DNA of 64,000 nt from Nocardia elegans NBRC 108235 (GTDB lineage: Bacteria > Actinomycetota > Actinomycetes > Mycobacteriales > Mycobacteriaceae): positions 123,597 to 187,596 of the forward strand of contig NZ_BDBF01000012.1 in the NCBI RefSeq assembly GCF_001612845.1. Direction: 5' to 3'. The notes below the pieces were generated by a model that ran no database searches, was not told the DNA's origin, and was given only the letters and a program-made list of their open reading frames with translations. A program made the position numbers and the translations under genes. Shown one piece after another: positions 26,464 to 36,145 of the stretch. Each line of letters starts with the position of its first letter. Position 1 is the stretch's first letter.

Positions 26464-28065
26464 ATGCCCGAAAACATCTGTGAGGTACTGATTTCCGGTG
26501 CCGGACCGAACGGACTGATGCTGGCCTGTGAACTCGCACCGGGCGGCGTCACGGCGACCGTCCTGGAAGAGCTGCCCGCCCCCAGCACCGAACCCAAGGC
26601 CAACGGCCTCGTCGGGCAGGTGGTACGGCTGATGGATATGCGCGGCTTGTACCGCCCCGCCGCAGGTGACGATGCTCCCGCGATCCCGCAACCGCTTCCG
26701 CGCTACTCGTTCAGCGGGCTGCCGCTGGACCTGGCAGAATTCGCGGACAACCCCTTGTACGCCCTGCCGATCCCGCAACCGCGACTGGTCGCGCTGCTCG
26801 TCGCCCGCGCGCGGGAGCTGGGTGTGGCGGTCCGCTGGGGACACCGCCTGCACGATCTCGAATCCCACCGCGACCAGGTAATCGCGACCGTCGACGGTCC
26901 CGACGGCGACTATCGCATCCGGGCCCGCTATCTGGTCGCCGCGGACGGCGGGAAGAGTGCGGTGCGCAAGCTGGCCGGAATCGATTTTCCCGGCTGCACG
27001 GTAGCCGATCGCGTCACGCGATTCGGCCATGCCACCGTTCCGGACGGGCTGCGAACACCCGACGGCGGCATAGACATTCCCGGCGCGGGACGGTTCCACT
27101 TCGGCCACAACCGCGTGGACAAGGGCATGTTCATCTTCGCCGAGTTGACCCCCGGTCGGCCGATGATCGGAGTGAGCGAATACGGCACCGACCGTGTCCC
27201 GGCCGAGGACGAACTCATGACCTTCGCGGAGCTCCGCGAGAGCATCGAGCGAGTTCTCGGAGCCGATGTGCCGATCACCCCGCCGACCGGCGCCGGCCCC
27301 CATGCGTTGCGCCGCACCGTCGGTCAGAACACCCGGCTGGCGGAGCGTTATCGCGAGGGTCGAGTGCTGCTTCTCGGAGATTCCGCGCACGTACACTCCG
27401 CGATGGGTGGCCCGGGGCTGAATCTCGGACTGCAGGATGCGGTCAATCTGGGCTGGAAGCTGGCGGCGGAGGTCAACGGCTGGGCACCGGCCGGACTGCT
27501 GGACACCTACGAGAGCGAACGCCACCCGGTAGCCGAGCGCGTGATGATGCACAGCCTGGCCCAGAGCGCGTTGATCGCACCGGGACCCGAAATCTCCGGA
27601 TTACGCGACCTCGTCGCGGAACTGGTACGGATCCCGGCCGTCGCCGCCCACCTCGCCGAACTACTGGCCGAGTCCGACACCCGCTACGACGTCGGCGACG
27701 ACCATCACCTGTCCGGACGGCTGGTCCCCGACTACTCGGTCACCACGGACGGCACTCGTGTGCGGATCGCCGACCTGCTGCACACCGCACGGCCGCTGCT
27801 GATCGACGGCACGGGCGTAGCGGCCGCCGCAGCGGCGGAATGGCGGGAGCGTATCGAAATCGTTTCCGGCGCAATCACTCTCACGGAGTCGAACCGGGGC
27901 GTCGACACCGCGGCCGGAACCGACATCGCGAGCACGCCGACGGCGATGCTGCTGCGCCCCGACGGGTACATCGCATGGGCGACCGACGACGCGAGTGCCG
28001 ACGGTCTGCATCGGGCCCTCACCCGGTGGTTCGGCGCAGCACCGGTGCTGTCGCACGCGCAGTGA
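26464..28065 (+). CDS. FAD-dependent aromatic-ring monooxygenase
   Basis: A 533-residue class A flavoprotein hydroxylase (PheA/TetX/RdmE-type). It has the nucleotide loop ISGAGPNGLMLACEL, the DG motif in AADGGKSAVRK and the GD motif in GRVLLLGDSAHVHSAMGG, then a C-terminal thioredoxin-like domain. Such enzymes hydroxylate phenols, polyketides or antibiotics; Nocardia rifampicin monooxygenase (Rox) belongs to the same broad group, but the specific substrate cannot be read from sequence. AAAGGGG precedes ATG 26464. It follows its likely TetR regulator and converges on the GT39-like gene 15 bases away. Confidence 0.88.
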   Translation: MPENICEVLISGAGPNGLMLACELAPGGVTATVLEELPAPSTEPKANGLVGQVVRLMDMRGLYRPAAGDDAPAIPQPLPRYSFSGLPLDLAEFADNPLYALPIPQPRLVALLVARARELGVAVRWGHRLHDLESHRDQVIATVDGPDGDYRIRARYLVAADGGKSAVRKLAGIDFPGCTVADRVTRFGHATVPDGLRTPDGGIDIPGAGRFHFGHNRVDKGMFIFAELTPGRPMIGVSEYGTDRVPAEDELMTFAELRESIERVLGADVPITPPTGAGPHALRRTVGQNTRLAERYREGRVLLLGDSAHVHSAMGGPGLNLGLQDAVNLGWKLAAEVNGWAPAGLLDTYESERHPVAERVMMHSLAQSALIAPGPEISGLRDLVAELVRIPAVAAHLAELLAESDTRYDVGDDHHLSGRLVPDYSVTTDGTRVRIADLLHTARPLLIDGTGVAAAAAAEWRERIEIVSGAITLTESNRGVDTAAGTDIASTPTAMLLRPDGYIAWATDDASADGLHRALTRWFGAAPVLSHAQ

Positions 28066-28080
28066 GGTGGCGCACCGAAA

Positions 28081-29652
28081 TCACAGGTGCATCCACTCCG
28101 GCCACATCCGCGACCACGGCTGCGTCGGGCCGGTGCAGTCGAAGATCGTGACATCGCGGGTGTTGCCGACGAAGCCGAGCCGGGTGTCGACCCTGCCGAC
28201 CGGGGTGAGCGAGGTGCACCGGCCGCGCAGGTCCGCCTCCTCGCCACCGACGATCAAGGCGGTCGTGGCACTGTCGGGCGGGGCGCCGAAGTAGCCGAAT
28301 CCGCGGCTGGGGCTGTAGACCGGCGGCAGGTCCCCGTGGCCGAGGTGGTCGAGGGCGCTCGCCTGCCAGTAGGTGTCGGCGACGACGACAGCGCGGTCCC
28401 GGCGCGCGGCGGGCAGCCCGCGATAGGCCGTCGTGACCGCCGCGGTGAGCTCCGGCCAGCCGAATTGCCCGTAGGTGCCGATCGCTATCGCCGCCGAGAC
28501 GTCGTCTCGGGGTGGCTCGACCGCCGAGGCCGGACGCCACGGCAGCGAGGTCACGATCGTGGCCACCGCCGCAACCGTCACGACCGCGGTCGCGCCACCG
28601 GCGATCCGGCGGCCGACCGCCGCCCGCGCTCGCAGCCAGTGCACCAGCGCGACAGCGCCGGCCGCGAGCACTACCCCGTACATCCCGGCCGGGTAGTACA
28701 CTCGGCCGCCGGTGACGAGGAAGACGAGGTCGACCAGAATCAGGGTGGCACCCAGAAAACGATACGGCCGCAACGGTTTCCAGCGCAGCAATGCCCACAG
28801 CCCGCCCAGCAGCACCGGGACGCCGAGAACGCCGGCCAGGATCAGCGAGATCGGCACGAACAGCAGCCGGCCGCCGATGATCGCCTGTTCGGATGCGATC
28901 TCCGCGCCCATCGCCAGTTGCGGCCAGCCGTGACGCACCTGCCAGATCACCTGCGGCACCGCCGACAGCACGGTGACTCCGGCACCTGCCCACAGCAGCG
29001 GACGGCGCAGCAACTCGCGGGGACCGAAGACCACACAGCTCACGGTCAGCGCGATCCAGAAGAAGGGAATCAGCCATTTCACCTGTAGGTCCACCGCCGT
29101 CACGAGACCGGCGATCAGCAGCAGGCCGTCGCGGCGGGTCCGCACCCACCGCACCACGAGCCAGGTGATCAGCACCCACAGTGCGGTATCGACGGTGTTG
29201 GTGGTCAGCATCGACCCCTGCAGCAGCAGAAACGGCGAGCACGCGTAGGTGAGGGCGGCCAGTGCCTGCGCGATGCGCCCGCCACCGAACTCGCGAGTGA
29301 TCATGGCGCACAACCCGACCGCCGCGACCGTGATCAGCACCGCGGGCAGACGCAAGGCCGGATAGGAGCCGGGAACGAGCGCGTCCATCGTCCGGGCCAG
29401 CAGCGGCAGCATCGGGCCCTGATCGGCGTAACCCCAGCTCAACCGGCGACCGGCGGCGAGGAAGTAGAGTTCGTCGCCGAAATATCCGTACCTCGAGGCC
29501 GCGAACAGCAGCGCCGCTGCGCCGAGGGCGGTGATCGGCGCGACCACCGGCCACGCGAACGGTGGAATCGCGGCCGATTCGGTCGCACCGCGCGCGTCGG
29601 CCGATTCGGTCGCACGGCGCGCTCCGGTGTCGGACTCGCACACATCGGTCAC
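28081..29652 (-). CDS. GT39/PMT-like membrane glycosyltransferase
   Basis: A 523-residue polytopic protein of the GT-C superfamily. The first extracytoplasmic loop has the acidic motif YGYFGDELYFLAAG, placing the catalytic Asp/Glu after membrane helix 1, and about ten hydrophobic segments follow. These enzymes use polyprenyl-phosphate sugars at the membrane. GTG 29652 is preferred because AGGAG lies seven bases upstream; GTG 29658 abuts it. The N-terminal cytoplasmic tail has a short duplicated unit (ATESADARGATESA) encoded by a DNA repeat at about 29570-29624. Sugar and acceptor unknown; cell-wall glycan or lipid modification is likely. Confidence 0.82.
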   Translation of the reverse strand: MTDVCESDTGARRATESADARGATESAAIPPFAWPVVAPITALGAAALLFAASRYGYFGDELYFLAAGRRLSWGYADQGPMLPLLARTMDALVPGSYPALRLPAVLITVAAVGLCAMITREFGGGRIAQALAALTYACSPFLLLQGSMLTTNTVDTALWVLITWLVVRWVRTRRDGLLLIAGLVTAVDLQVKWLIPFFWIALTVSCVVFGPRELLRRPLLWAGAGVTVLSAVPQVIWQVRHGWPQLAMGAEIASEQAIIGGRLLFVPISLILAGVLGVPVLLGGLWALLRWKPLRPYRFLGATLILVDLVFLVTGGRVYYPAGMYGVVLAAGAVALVHWLRARAAVGRRIAGGATAVVTVAAVATIVTSLPWRPASAVEPPRDDVSAAIAIGTYGQFGWPELTAAVTTAYRGLPAARRDRAVVVADTYWQASALDHLGHGDLPPVYSPSRGFGYFGAPPDSATTALIVGGEEADLRGRCTSLTPVGRVDTRLGFVGNTRDVTIFDCTGPTQPWSRMWPEWMHL

Positions 29653-29780
29653 CGGCACACTCCTGTAGTGGATTCGTGGGGACGTCTGCGAACGTATCGG
29701 TTTCCGGCCGCCACGGAGTCGCCCCGTAGACCGATCCGCGGTCAGCCTCGAGAGGTATGCCGGCCCATCCGTACGGCGGA

Positions 29781-30662
29781 TCAGGGCTGCCAGGAAAGGA
29801 ATTCGATCAACTGGCCGGGCCGGGCCTGGCCGAGCAGATCGACATCGGCGTCGATCACGGTGCCCACCACGGGATAGCCACCGGTGATCGGCCGGTCGGC
29901 CAGCAGCACCACCGGGCGACCCGCGGGTGGCACTTGAATCGCCCCCAAAGCCATTCCCTCGGTGGGCAATTCGGCATCGTTCGCCCGCCGCAGCGGTGGG
30001 GCGTCACCGTGGCGGTCCAGGCGCACACCGATCCTGTTGGTGTCGGTGGAGACCGCCCAGGCGCCGGTGAACAGATCGGCGGGATTGTGGAACCAGTCCG
30101 CGCGCGGCCCGAGCCCGACCCGCACCCGCAGCGTCCCCTGGGTGAGCGGCGCGACGGGAGCCATCTCGACCGTCGGCCAGCCACGCGGCGGGGCGCCGAC
30201 CGGTAGGGTGTCGCCCCGGCGCAGCGGTTCGGGACCCAATCCTGCCATGGTGTCGCGGCTGCGCGATCCGAGAACCGGCTCCACCGCGATCCCGCCACGC
30301 ACCGCCAGATAGCAGCGCAGGCCCGCCTCGGCCATGCCGATCCGCACCCGCTGCCCGGCCGCGACGAACAGCACCGAAGCCGGGGGTTCGGGCCGGACGC
30401 CGACGCTGATCGGTACCGGCGCTCCGGTGATGCTCACCACCGCCGGGGCGTCGAATTCCACGCTCAGCCCGCCCAGCACGCATTCGATGGCGGCCGCCGA
30501 TTCGGCATTGCCCACCAGGCGGTTCGCCAGCCGCAGCGCCCGCCGGTCCACGGCCCCGGAGACTCCGACCCCGGCATGGAACCAGCCGGGCCGGCCGAGA
30601 TCCTGCACGGTGCTCAGCGCGCCCGGTTCGAGCACCCGCATCCGCGCCGCCGGGGATCTCAC
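29781..30662 (-). CDS. pxpC: 5-oxoprolinase subunit PxpC
   Basis: A 293-residue subunit of the ATP-dependent 5-oxoproline hydrolase PxpABC, which converts 5-oxoproline to glutamate. The allophanate-hydrolase-subunit-2 fold is shown by LEPGALSTVQDLGRPGWFHAGV and by LADRPITGGYPVVGTV. GTG 30662 overlaps the pxpB stop (GTGA); ATG 30641, seven codons later, is an alternative start closer to the family N-terminus. It is last in a fully overlapping pxpA-pxpB-pxpC operon. Confidence 0.92.
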   Translation of the reverse strand: MRSPAARMRVLEPGALSTVQDLGRPGWFHAGVGVSGAVDRRALRLANRLVGNAESAAAIECVLGGLSVEFDAPAVVSITGAPVPISVGVRPEPPASVLFVAAGQRVRIGMAEAGLRCYLAVRGGIAVEPVLGSRSRDTMAGLGPEPLRRGDTLPVGAPPRGWPTVEMAPVAPLTQGTLRVRVGLGPRADWFHNPADLFTGAWAVSTDTNRIGVRLDRHGDAPPLRRANDAELPTEGMALGAIQVPPAGRPVVLLADRPITGGYPVVGTVIDADVDLLGQARPGQLIEFLSWQP

Positions 30663-31291
30663 CGATCCACCGCCTCGAACCGGACCCGGGTACCCGCGCG
30701 CAACAGCGCCGGTTCGGGCCGCGCCACATCCCACAGGACCACGTCGGTACGGCCGATGATCTGCCAGCCGCCCGGCGAACTGCGCGGATAGACGGCGCTG
30801 TATCCACCCGCCAGGGCGACCGACCCCGCCGGAACGACGGTCCGGGCCTGCGAGCGCCGCGGCACCGACAGTCCGGCGTCGGGCGCGTGCAGATAGCCGA
30901 AGCCGGGCGCGAAACCGATGAACGCGCACCGCCACTGGGCATCGGTGTGCCGTTCGACCAGTTGCCCGGGTGTGATGCCGAGAAGTTCGGCGGCGTCGGC
31001 GAGGTCGGGGCCCTCGTAGCGCACCGGAACGGTGACCACATCCGCCGCGGCCGCACTGTCGGAATCGGCGTCCGATGCGAGATCCAGTGCGCGCACGCGT
31101 GATTCGATCGCTGCGGGGTCGATGCCGGGACACAGTGTGAGCAGGACGGTCCGGGCGGCGGGCAGGAGGTCGGCCACGCCGTCGATCGGCGCCCGCCGCA
31201 GGTGGTCGAGCAGCAGCGGCAGCTGGGCGGCGTCGGCCGGTTCGAGCAGCAGCGCGCGGTCGCCCGCGGGCCGCACGGTCACCGCGCTCAT
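30659..31291 (-). CDS. pxpB: 5-oxoprolinase subunit PxpB
   Basis: A 210-residue subunit with the allophanate-hydrolase-subunit-1 (KipI) fold. The signature is VPVRYEGPDLADAAELLGI, followed by FIGFAPGFGYL and GGWQIIGRTDVVLWD. With PxpC it phosphorylates 5-oxoproline for ring opening by PxpA. ATG 31291 overlaps the pxpA stop and its own stop overlaps pxpC. Confidence 0.93.
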   Translation of the reverse strand: MSAVTVRPAGDRALLLEPADAAQLPLLLDHLRRAPIDGVADLLPAARTVLLTLCPGIDPAAIESRVRALDLASDADSDSAAAADVVTVPVRYEGPDLADAAELLGITPGQLVERHTDAQWRCAFIGFAPGFGYLHAPDAGLSVPRRSQARTVVPAGSVALAGGYSAVYPRSSPGGWQIIGRTDVVLWDVARPEPALLRAGTRVRFEAVDR

Positions 31292-32037
31292 GTGAAACTC
31301 CGCAGTTCGACGCCCTTGTCCAGCAGCGACTGCCGGATCGAGCGCGCCATCCGGACGGCATCGGGCGAATCGCCGTGGACGCAGAGGCTGCGCACCTCGA
31401 CCCGCACCGGCTCACCGGCCACCGTGTGCGCGTGCCCGTCCACGGCGATCGACACCGCCTGTCCGAGCGCCGCCTCCGCGGCCAGCACCGCACCGGCTCG
31501 CCCGCGCGGCACCAGCCTGCCCTCGGGCGTATAGGCCCGGTCGGCGAAACCTTCCGCGTGGAACGGGATTCCGGCCGCCTCCGCCGCGCGTGCCAGTTCG
31601 GAATCGGCGGGGCCGAGCAGGCTCAACTCCTCGAAGGCGAGCAGCGCCGCGACCACCGCCTCGGCCGCCGCCGGATCCGATGCCGCCGAGTGATACAGCG
31701 CGCCATGGGGTTTCACATAGCGCACCCGGTCACCGGCCGCCCGAGCGAAGCCGTCGAGCGCGCCGATCTGATAGATGGATTCCGCGGTCAGCTCGGCCGG
31801 GGACACCATCATCTCGCGCCGGCCGAATCCGGCAAGGTCGCGATAGGAAATGTGCGCGCCGATCCGCACCCCGTGCGCGACCGCGAGATCACACGTGCGC
31901 CGCATGATCACCGGATCCCCGCCATGGAAGCCGCAGGCGATATTGGCGCTGGTCACGACGTCGAGCAGCGCCGCGTCGTCGCTCATCGTGTACGCACCGA
32001 ACCCCTCCCCGAGATCGCTGTTCAGATCGATCACCAC
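31288..32037 (-). CDS. pxpA: 5-oxoprolinase subunit PxpA (LamB/YcsF family)
   Basis: A 249-residue subunit that hydrolyses phosphorylated 5-oxoproline. The start MVIDLNSDLGEGFG and the HGGDP (ACGFHGGDPVIM) and VKPHGALYH motifs are diagnostic. GTG 32037 has GAGGTGA at good spacing. It is first of the three-gene operon, the order typical of actinobacteria. The operon recycles the 5-oxoproline formed spontaneously from glutamine or from gamma-glutamyl compounds. Confidence 0.95.
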   Translation of the reverse strand: MVIDLNSDLGEGFGAYTMSDDAALLDVVTSANIACGFHGGDPVIMRRTCDLAVAHGVRIGAHISYRDLAGFGRREMMVSPAELTAESIYQIGALDGFARAAGDRVRYVKPHGALYHSAASDPAAAEAVVAALLAFEELSLLGPADSELARAAEAAGIPFHAEGFADRAYTPEGRLVPRGRAGAVLAAEAALGQAVSIAVDGHAHTVAGEPVRVEVRSLCVHGDSPDAVRMARSIRQSLLDKGVELRSFT

Positions 32038-32131
32038 GGAGTATCACCTCGCCTCGCCCGTTGTCCTACCACCATCGTCCGCGCCCGTCGCCGATACGCC
32101 ACCGTGGGCGCATTCTCCCGCACTCACCGCC

Positions 32132-32137
32132 TAGGCT
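32132..32137 (+). promoter_or_regulatory. Leaderless-type -10 element (TAGGCT) for Nudix gene
   Basis: TAGGCT, seven bases, then ATG 32145. Confidence 0.55.
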
Positions 32138-32144
32138 GGCGGGA

Positions 32145-32672
32145 ATGGGTGAGGTGATCGCCGTCTACGACGGCCGCGGCAACGAGACCGGCAGTGCCGA
32201 ACGCGCCCGGGTGTATGCCGAAGGATTGTGGCATGCCAGTGCCGGCGTGCTGGTGCGATCGCTCGACGGGCGGCGCATCTACGTCCATCGGCGTACCGAT
32301 ACGAAGATGGTGTTCGCCGGAATGCACGACTGCCTGGCCGGCGGCGTGCTGGCCCCCGGCGAGGATCCCGCCGCCGCGGCGGCGCGCGAGCTGGGCGAGG
32401 AATTGGGAATCGTTGCCGCGCCGGGCGAACCGCGGCCGCTGGCCCGGGTGTCCTGGGACGGCAGGTGGGCGGGCCGCCCGATGCGGTGCCACCTGTTCGC
32501 CTACGAGATTCGCTCCGACGGGCCGATCACCGTCCAGGGCGAGGAGATCGCCGCGGGCTGGTGGTGGACCGACACGCAACTGTGGGAGCACCTGAGCGAC
32601 CCCGGCTGGCCGTTCGTCCCCGACACCCGGGTCCTGATCGACGAACTGCTCCATCCGCGCAATCGGACCTAG
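32145..32672 (+). CDS. Nudix hydrolase (YfcD/IPP-isomerase-like subfamily)
   Basis: A 175-residue Nudix protein with an intact box: Gly67, Glu73, Arg81, Glu82, Glu85, Glu86 and Gly88 (RELGEELGI). The N-terminal VYDGRGNETGSAERARVYAEGLWHA resembles the subgroup related to isopentenyl-diphosphate isomerase and YfcD. It probably hydrolyses a nucleotide or sugar diphosphate. It converges on the AIM24 gene; their stop codons overlap within the palindrome CTAG at 32669-32672. Confidence 0.87.
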   Translation: MGEVIAVYDGRGNETGSAERARVYAEGLWHASAGVLVRSLDGRRIYVHRRTDTKMVFAGMHDCLAGGVLAPGEDPAAAAARELGEELGIVAAPGEPRPLARVSWDGRWAGRPMRCHLFAYEIRSDGPITVQGEEIAAGWWWTDTQLWEHLSDPGWPFVPDTRVLIDELLHPRNRT

Positions 32673-33349
32673 CCGGACGAGGTGACCGCGCCGGCCCAGG
32701 CCGCGAACGCGCCGGGGTTGCGGGTCTGCAGCAGCACCCGGCCCGGACCGGTGAAGTCGAACACCAGACCTTCGCCGGAAGTGATCGACTGCAGCGAACG
32801 ACCCGAAACCGCCCGGCGGATACCGAATTTCAACGCCAGGTCGTACGCCACCACATGGCCGCAGTCGATGGTCACCGACTCCCCCGGCTGCAGGTCGATC
32901 ACGTCGATCGCGCCGAAGACGCCGACCACGACCTCGCCCTGCCCCTGGGCACGCAGGCCGAATCCGCCCTCACCGCCGAACATGTTCGCGAAACCGCCCC
33001 ATTTCGCTTCCACTTGCACGCCATGGGAATTCGCGATCCAGCCGCCGCGGCTGATGAAGTACGGGCGATCGGGCGCGATCGGCAGCGCCAGCATGTCCCC
33101 GGGCAGCGCCGGCGCCACATCGACCCAGCCGCCCTGTGGCGGCGCGGTGAACGTGGACACGAAGAACGACTCACCGGCCAGCACGGAACGCTTCAGCCCC
33201 GCCAGAAATCCGCCCTCGGCCTTCGCGGCCAGGCTCACTCCGGCCGAATGGGCCACCATCGCACCGGTTTCGGCACGCAACGGCTCCCCACCGGCGAGAA
33301 AACACCGTGCCACCGTGGACGACGGATTATGCCGCAACACCACCTGCAT
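32669..33349 (-). CDS. AIM24 family protein
   Basis: A 226-residue beta-rich protein of the AIM24/TIGR00266 family (LAGGEPLRAETGAMVAHSAG, then repeated Gly-rich strands and a VVAYD-type turn). The bacterial function is unknown; the mitochondrial homologue affects inner-membrane architecture. No signal peptide is seen. ATG 33349 is seven bases after TAACGT. The stop overlaps the Nudix stop in CTAG. Confidence 0.85.
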   Translation of the reverse strand: MQVVLRHNPSSTVARCFLAGGEPLRAETGAMVAHSAGVSLAAKAEGGFLAGLKRSVLAGESFFVSTFTAPPQGGWVDVAPALPGDMLALPIAPDRPYFISRGGWIANSHGVQVEAKWGGFANMFGGEGGFGLRAQGQGEVVVGVFGAIDVIDLQPGESVTIDCGHVVAYDLALKFGIRRAVSGRSLQSITSGEGLVFDFTGPGRVLLQTRNPGAFAAWAGAVTSSG

Positions 33350-33356
33350 GGCCGCG

Positions 33357-33362
33357 ACGTTA
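33357..33362 (-). promoter_or_regulatory. Leaderless-type -10 element (TAACGT) for AIM24 gene
   Basis: Reverse-strand TAACGT, seven bases, then ATG 33349. Confidence 0.55.
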
Positions 33363-33469
33363 GCAGCGCCGGGGCCGGGATGTCCCATTCACCCGCACCC
33401 GGCGGTCGGGCATGCGATGATGCCGGGCGACCGAACCCATTACGAGACGAATCTCGGAGGCCCGCCCCG

Positions 33470-34201
33470 GTGCATATCGATGTCCCACACTCGCAGTCCG
33501 ATCTCGACCACTCCGCCCGACGCGACCGCAGATCGCGCAGATTGCCGGTGCGCAGCGGCCTGGCGGCGGCGGGTGCGGCGATCGCACTGCTGGCCGGCGG
33601 CACCCCTGCCGTGGCTGCCCCGCTGCCACTGCACACCCAGGCACCCGGCTGCATGACCCCCGGCGACGCCCAGCCCAACGGCAAGCAGTGGCCGGCCGAA
33701 CCCGCGGTGACCATCGACCCCAACGCCGGATACACGGCGACGCTGGAAACCAACTGCGGAACCATCACCGTCGCCCTCGACGCCGCGCGGGCCACGCATA
33801 CGGTCAACTCGTTCGCCTTCCTCGCCGGCGAGCAGTACTTCGACCACACCCGCTGCCACCGCCTGACCACCGAGGGCATCTTCGTGCTGCAGTGCGGTGA
33901 CCCGACCGGAACCGGCACCGGCGGTCCCGGCTACCGGTTCGGCGACGAGAACCTGGCCGGGGCGACCTACCCGGCGGGAACGGTCGCTATGGCCAACTCC
34001 GGCCCGAACACCAACGGAAGCCAGTTCTTCCTGGTGTACTCCGACAGCAAACTGCCGCCCAGCTACACCCCCTTCGGCCGGATCACCGGCGGTATGGACG
34101 TGTTGCAGAACATCGCCGCGGGTGGCGTGAAGGACGGATCCGGCGACGGCGCACCGGCTACCGATATTGTGCTCGACTCGGTGGCCACTGCCCGGCGCTG
34201 A
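33470..34201 (+). CDS. Secreted cyclophilin-type peptidyl-prolyl isomerase
   Basis: A 243-residue protein with an arginine-rich N-terminus and signal-peptide-like segment (LAAAGAAIALLAGGTPAVAA, cleavage expected near residue 50), then a cyclophilin domain. Catalytic Arg lies in CHRLTTEG, with LQCGDPTGTG and NGSQFFLVYSDS following. The tryptophan site and terminal His region of human CypA are replaced (PSYTPFGRI), as in actinobacterial PpiB-type proteins. GTG 33470 has GGAGG ten bases upstream. It would accelerate proline isomerisation outside the membrane. A 16-bp bidirectional hairpin separates it from mpa. Confidence 0.88.
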   Translation: MHIDVPHSQSDLDHSARRDRRSRRLPVRSGLAAAGAAIALLAGGTPAVAAPLPLHTQAPGCMTPGDAQPNGKQWPAEPAVTIDPNAGYTATLETNCGTITVALDAARATHTVNSFAFLAGEQYFDHTRCHRLTTEGIFVLQCGDPTGTGTGGPGYRFGDENLAGATYPAGTVAMANSGPNTNGSQFFLVYSDSKLPPSYTPFGRITGGMDVLQNIAAGGVKDGSGDGAPATDIVLDSVATARR

Positions 34202-34213
34202 CACCGGATACGG

Positions 34214-34248
34214 CGAAGGCCGCGCTCGCGATGCGAGCGCGGCCTTCG
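34214..34248. terminator. Bidirectional 16-bp hairpin terminator
   Basis: CGAAGGCCGCGCTCGC (34214-34229) pairs perfectly with GCGAGCGCGGCCTTCG (34233-34248) around a three-base loop. It lies 12 bases after the cyclophilin stop and 18 bases beyond the mpa stop on the other strand, so it should terminate both converging genes. Confidence 0.85.
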
Positions 34249-34266
34249 TGTGTGTGTGCGGTACTC

Positions 34267-36027
34267 CTAGAGGTACTGACCCGTATTGGATTCGGTATCG
34301 ATCGCCCGGCTCGCCGAAGCGTTCTTACCGGTAACCAGCGTCCGGATGTAGACGATCCGTTCGCCCTTCTTACCCGAAATACGTGCCCAGTCATCCGGAT
34401 TGGTGGTGTTGGGCAGGTCCTCGTTCTCGGAGAACTCGTCGACTATCGAATCGAACAGGTGCTGGATGCGCAGACCGGGATTGCCGGTCTCGAGCACCGA
34501 TTTGATCGCGTACTTCTTGGAACGGTCCACGATGTTCTGGATCATCGCGCCGGAATTGAAGTCCTTGAAGTACAGGACCTCCTTGTCGCCGTTGGCGTAG
34601 GTGACCTCGAGGAAGCGGTTGTCCTCGCTCTCGGCGTACATCCGGTCCACGACCCGCTCGATCATCGCCTTGACGCACTTGGAGCGATCGCCGGCGAATT
34701 CGGCGATGTCGTCGGCGTGCAGCGGCAGTTCCTCGGTGAGGTACTTGGAGAAGATGTCCTGTGCCGCTTCGGCATCCGGACGCTCGATCTTGATCTTGAC
34801 GTCCAGGCGGCCGGGCCGCAGGATCGCGGGGTCGATCATGTCCTCGCGGTTGGACGCACCGATCACGATGACGTTCTCCAGGCCCTCCACGCCGTCGATC
34901 TCCGACAGCAGCTGCGGCACGACCGTGGTCTCCACATCCGAGGACACACCCGAACCACGAGTGCGGAAGATCGAGTCCATCTCGTCGAAGAACACGATCA
35001 CCGGGGTGCCTTCGGAGGCCTTCTCACGAGCCCGCTGGAAGATGATCCGGATGTGGCGCTCGGTCTCGCCCACGAACTTGTTCAGCAGCTCGGGACCCTT
35101 GATGTTGAGGAAGAAGGACTTGGCCTCCTTGGCGTCCTCACCGCGCGCCTCGGCGATCTTCTTCGCCAGCGAGTTGGCGACCGCCTTGGCGATCAGCGTC
35201 TTACCGCAGCCCGGCGGACCGTAGAGCAGCACACCCTTGGGCGGGCGCAGCGCGTACTCGCGGAACAGATCCTTGTGCAGGAACGGCAGCTCCACCGCGT
35301 CGCGAATCTGCTCGATCTGGCGGCCCAGGCCACCGATGTCCTCGTAACCGACATCGGGCACCTCTTCGAGCACCAGATCCTCGACCTCGGCCTTGGGAAT
35401 GCGCTCGAACGCGAATCCGGCCTTCGTGTCGACCAGCAGCGAATCACCCGGCCGCAGCCGCCGCACAGGCGCGTTGGGATCTTCGACGTCGTCCGCGTCG
35501 ACCAGCGCCGACAGCGGGCCCGACAGCCAGACCACGCGTTCTTCGTCGGCATGACCCACGACCAGGGCGCGGCGGCCGTCGTCGAGGACCTCGCGGAGGG
35601 TGCCGATCTCACCGGTCCGGTCGAAGGTGCCGGCCTCGACGACCGTGAGCGCCTCGTTCAGGCGCACGGTCTGTCCGTAGTGCAGTTCGGAGGTGTCGAT
35701 GTTCGGCGAGCACGTCAGGCGCATCTTGCGTCCGGAAGTGAACACGTCGACCGTCTGGTCCTCGTACACACCGATCAGCACGCCGTAGCCGCTGGGCGGC
35801 TGGCCCAGCCGATCGACCTCCTCACGCAGCGCCACCAACTGCTGACGGGCCTCCTTGAGGGTGTCCATCAGTTTGGTGTTGCGAATCGTCAGCGAATCGA
35901 TACGAGCTTCCAATTCCCTTGAACGATCCGGTGAGTCGGCGAGTTGCCTACGGAGTGCAGCCGCCTCGGCGCGTACCACCTCGAGTTCTCTCCAGGCCGC
36001 CGAATCCGAATTCTCGATGGGGCTCAT
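34267..36027 (-). CDS. mpa: Proteasome-associated AAA ATPase Mpa/ARC
   Basis: A 586-residue hexameric unfoldase that binds Pup-tagged proteins and feeds them to the 20S proteasome. The N-terminal coiled coil spans about residues 10-75 and captures Pup. Tandem OB folds occupy about 78-225. The AAA domain has Walker A GPPGCGKT and Walker [11 protein letters not shown]. The C-terminus is TGQYL; the terminal GQYL motif docks into PrcA pockets. ATG 36027 follows GGAGGAG. It is about 12 kb from dop, unlike the compact mycobacterial locus. It is divergent from lppK. Confidence 0.96.
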   Translation of the reverse strand: MSPIENSDSAAWRELEVVRAEAAALRRQLADSPDRSRELEARIDSLTIRNTKLMDTLKEARQQLVALREEVDRLGQPPSGYGVLIGVYEDQTVDVFTSGRKMRLTCSPNIDTSELHYGQTVRLNEALTVVEAGTFDRTGEIGTLREVLDDGRRALVVGHADEERVVWLSGPLSALVDADDVEDPNAPVRRLRPGDSLLVDTKAGFAFERIPKAEVEDLVLEEVPDVGYEDIGGLGRQIEQIRDAVELPFLHKDLFREYALRPPKGVLLYGPPGCGKTLIAKAVANSLAKKIAEARGEDAKEAKSFFLNIKGPELLNKFVGETERHIRIIFQRAREKASEGTPVIVFFDEMDSIFRTRGSGVSSDVETTVVPQLLSEIDGVEGLENVIVIGASNREDMIDPAILRPGRLDVKIKIERPDAEAAQDIFSKYLTEELPLHADDIAEFAGDRSKCVKAMIERVVDRMYAESEDNRFLEVTYANGDKEVLYFKDFNSGAMIQNIVDRSKKYAIKSVLETGNPGLRIQHLFDSIVDEFSENEDLPNTTNPDDWARISGKKGERIVYIRTLVTGKNASASRAIDTESNTGQYL

Positions 36028-36145
36028 GATGCTGCTCCTCCCAGTCCCGGTCTATCAACGCTACCGGGCGCGAACCGTTCCCGCTTTCCGACATGGTTTC
36101 GTCGTGATCACATCTCAGCTGCGGTCCACCGGCCGGGCAACCATG

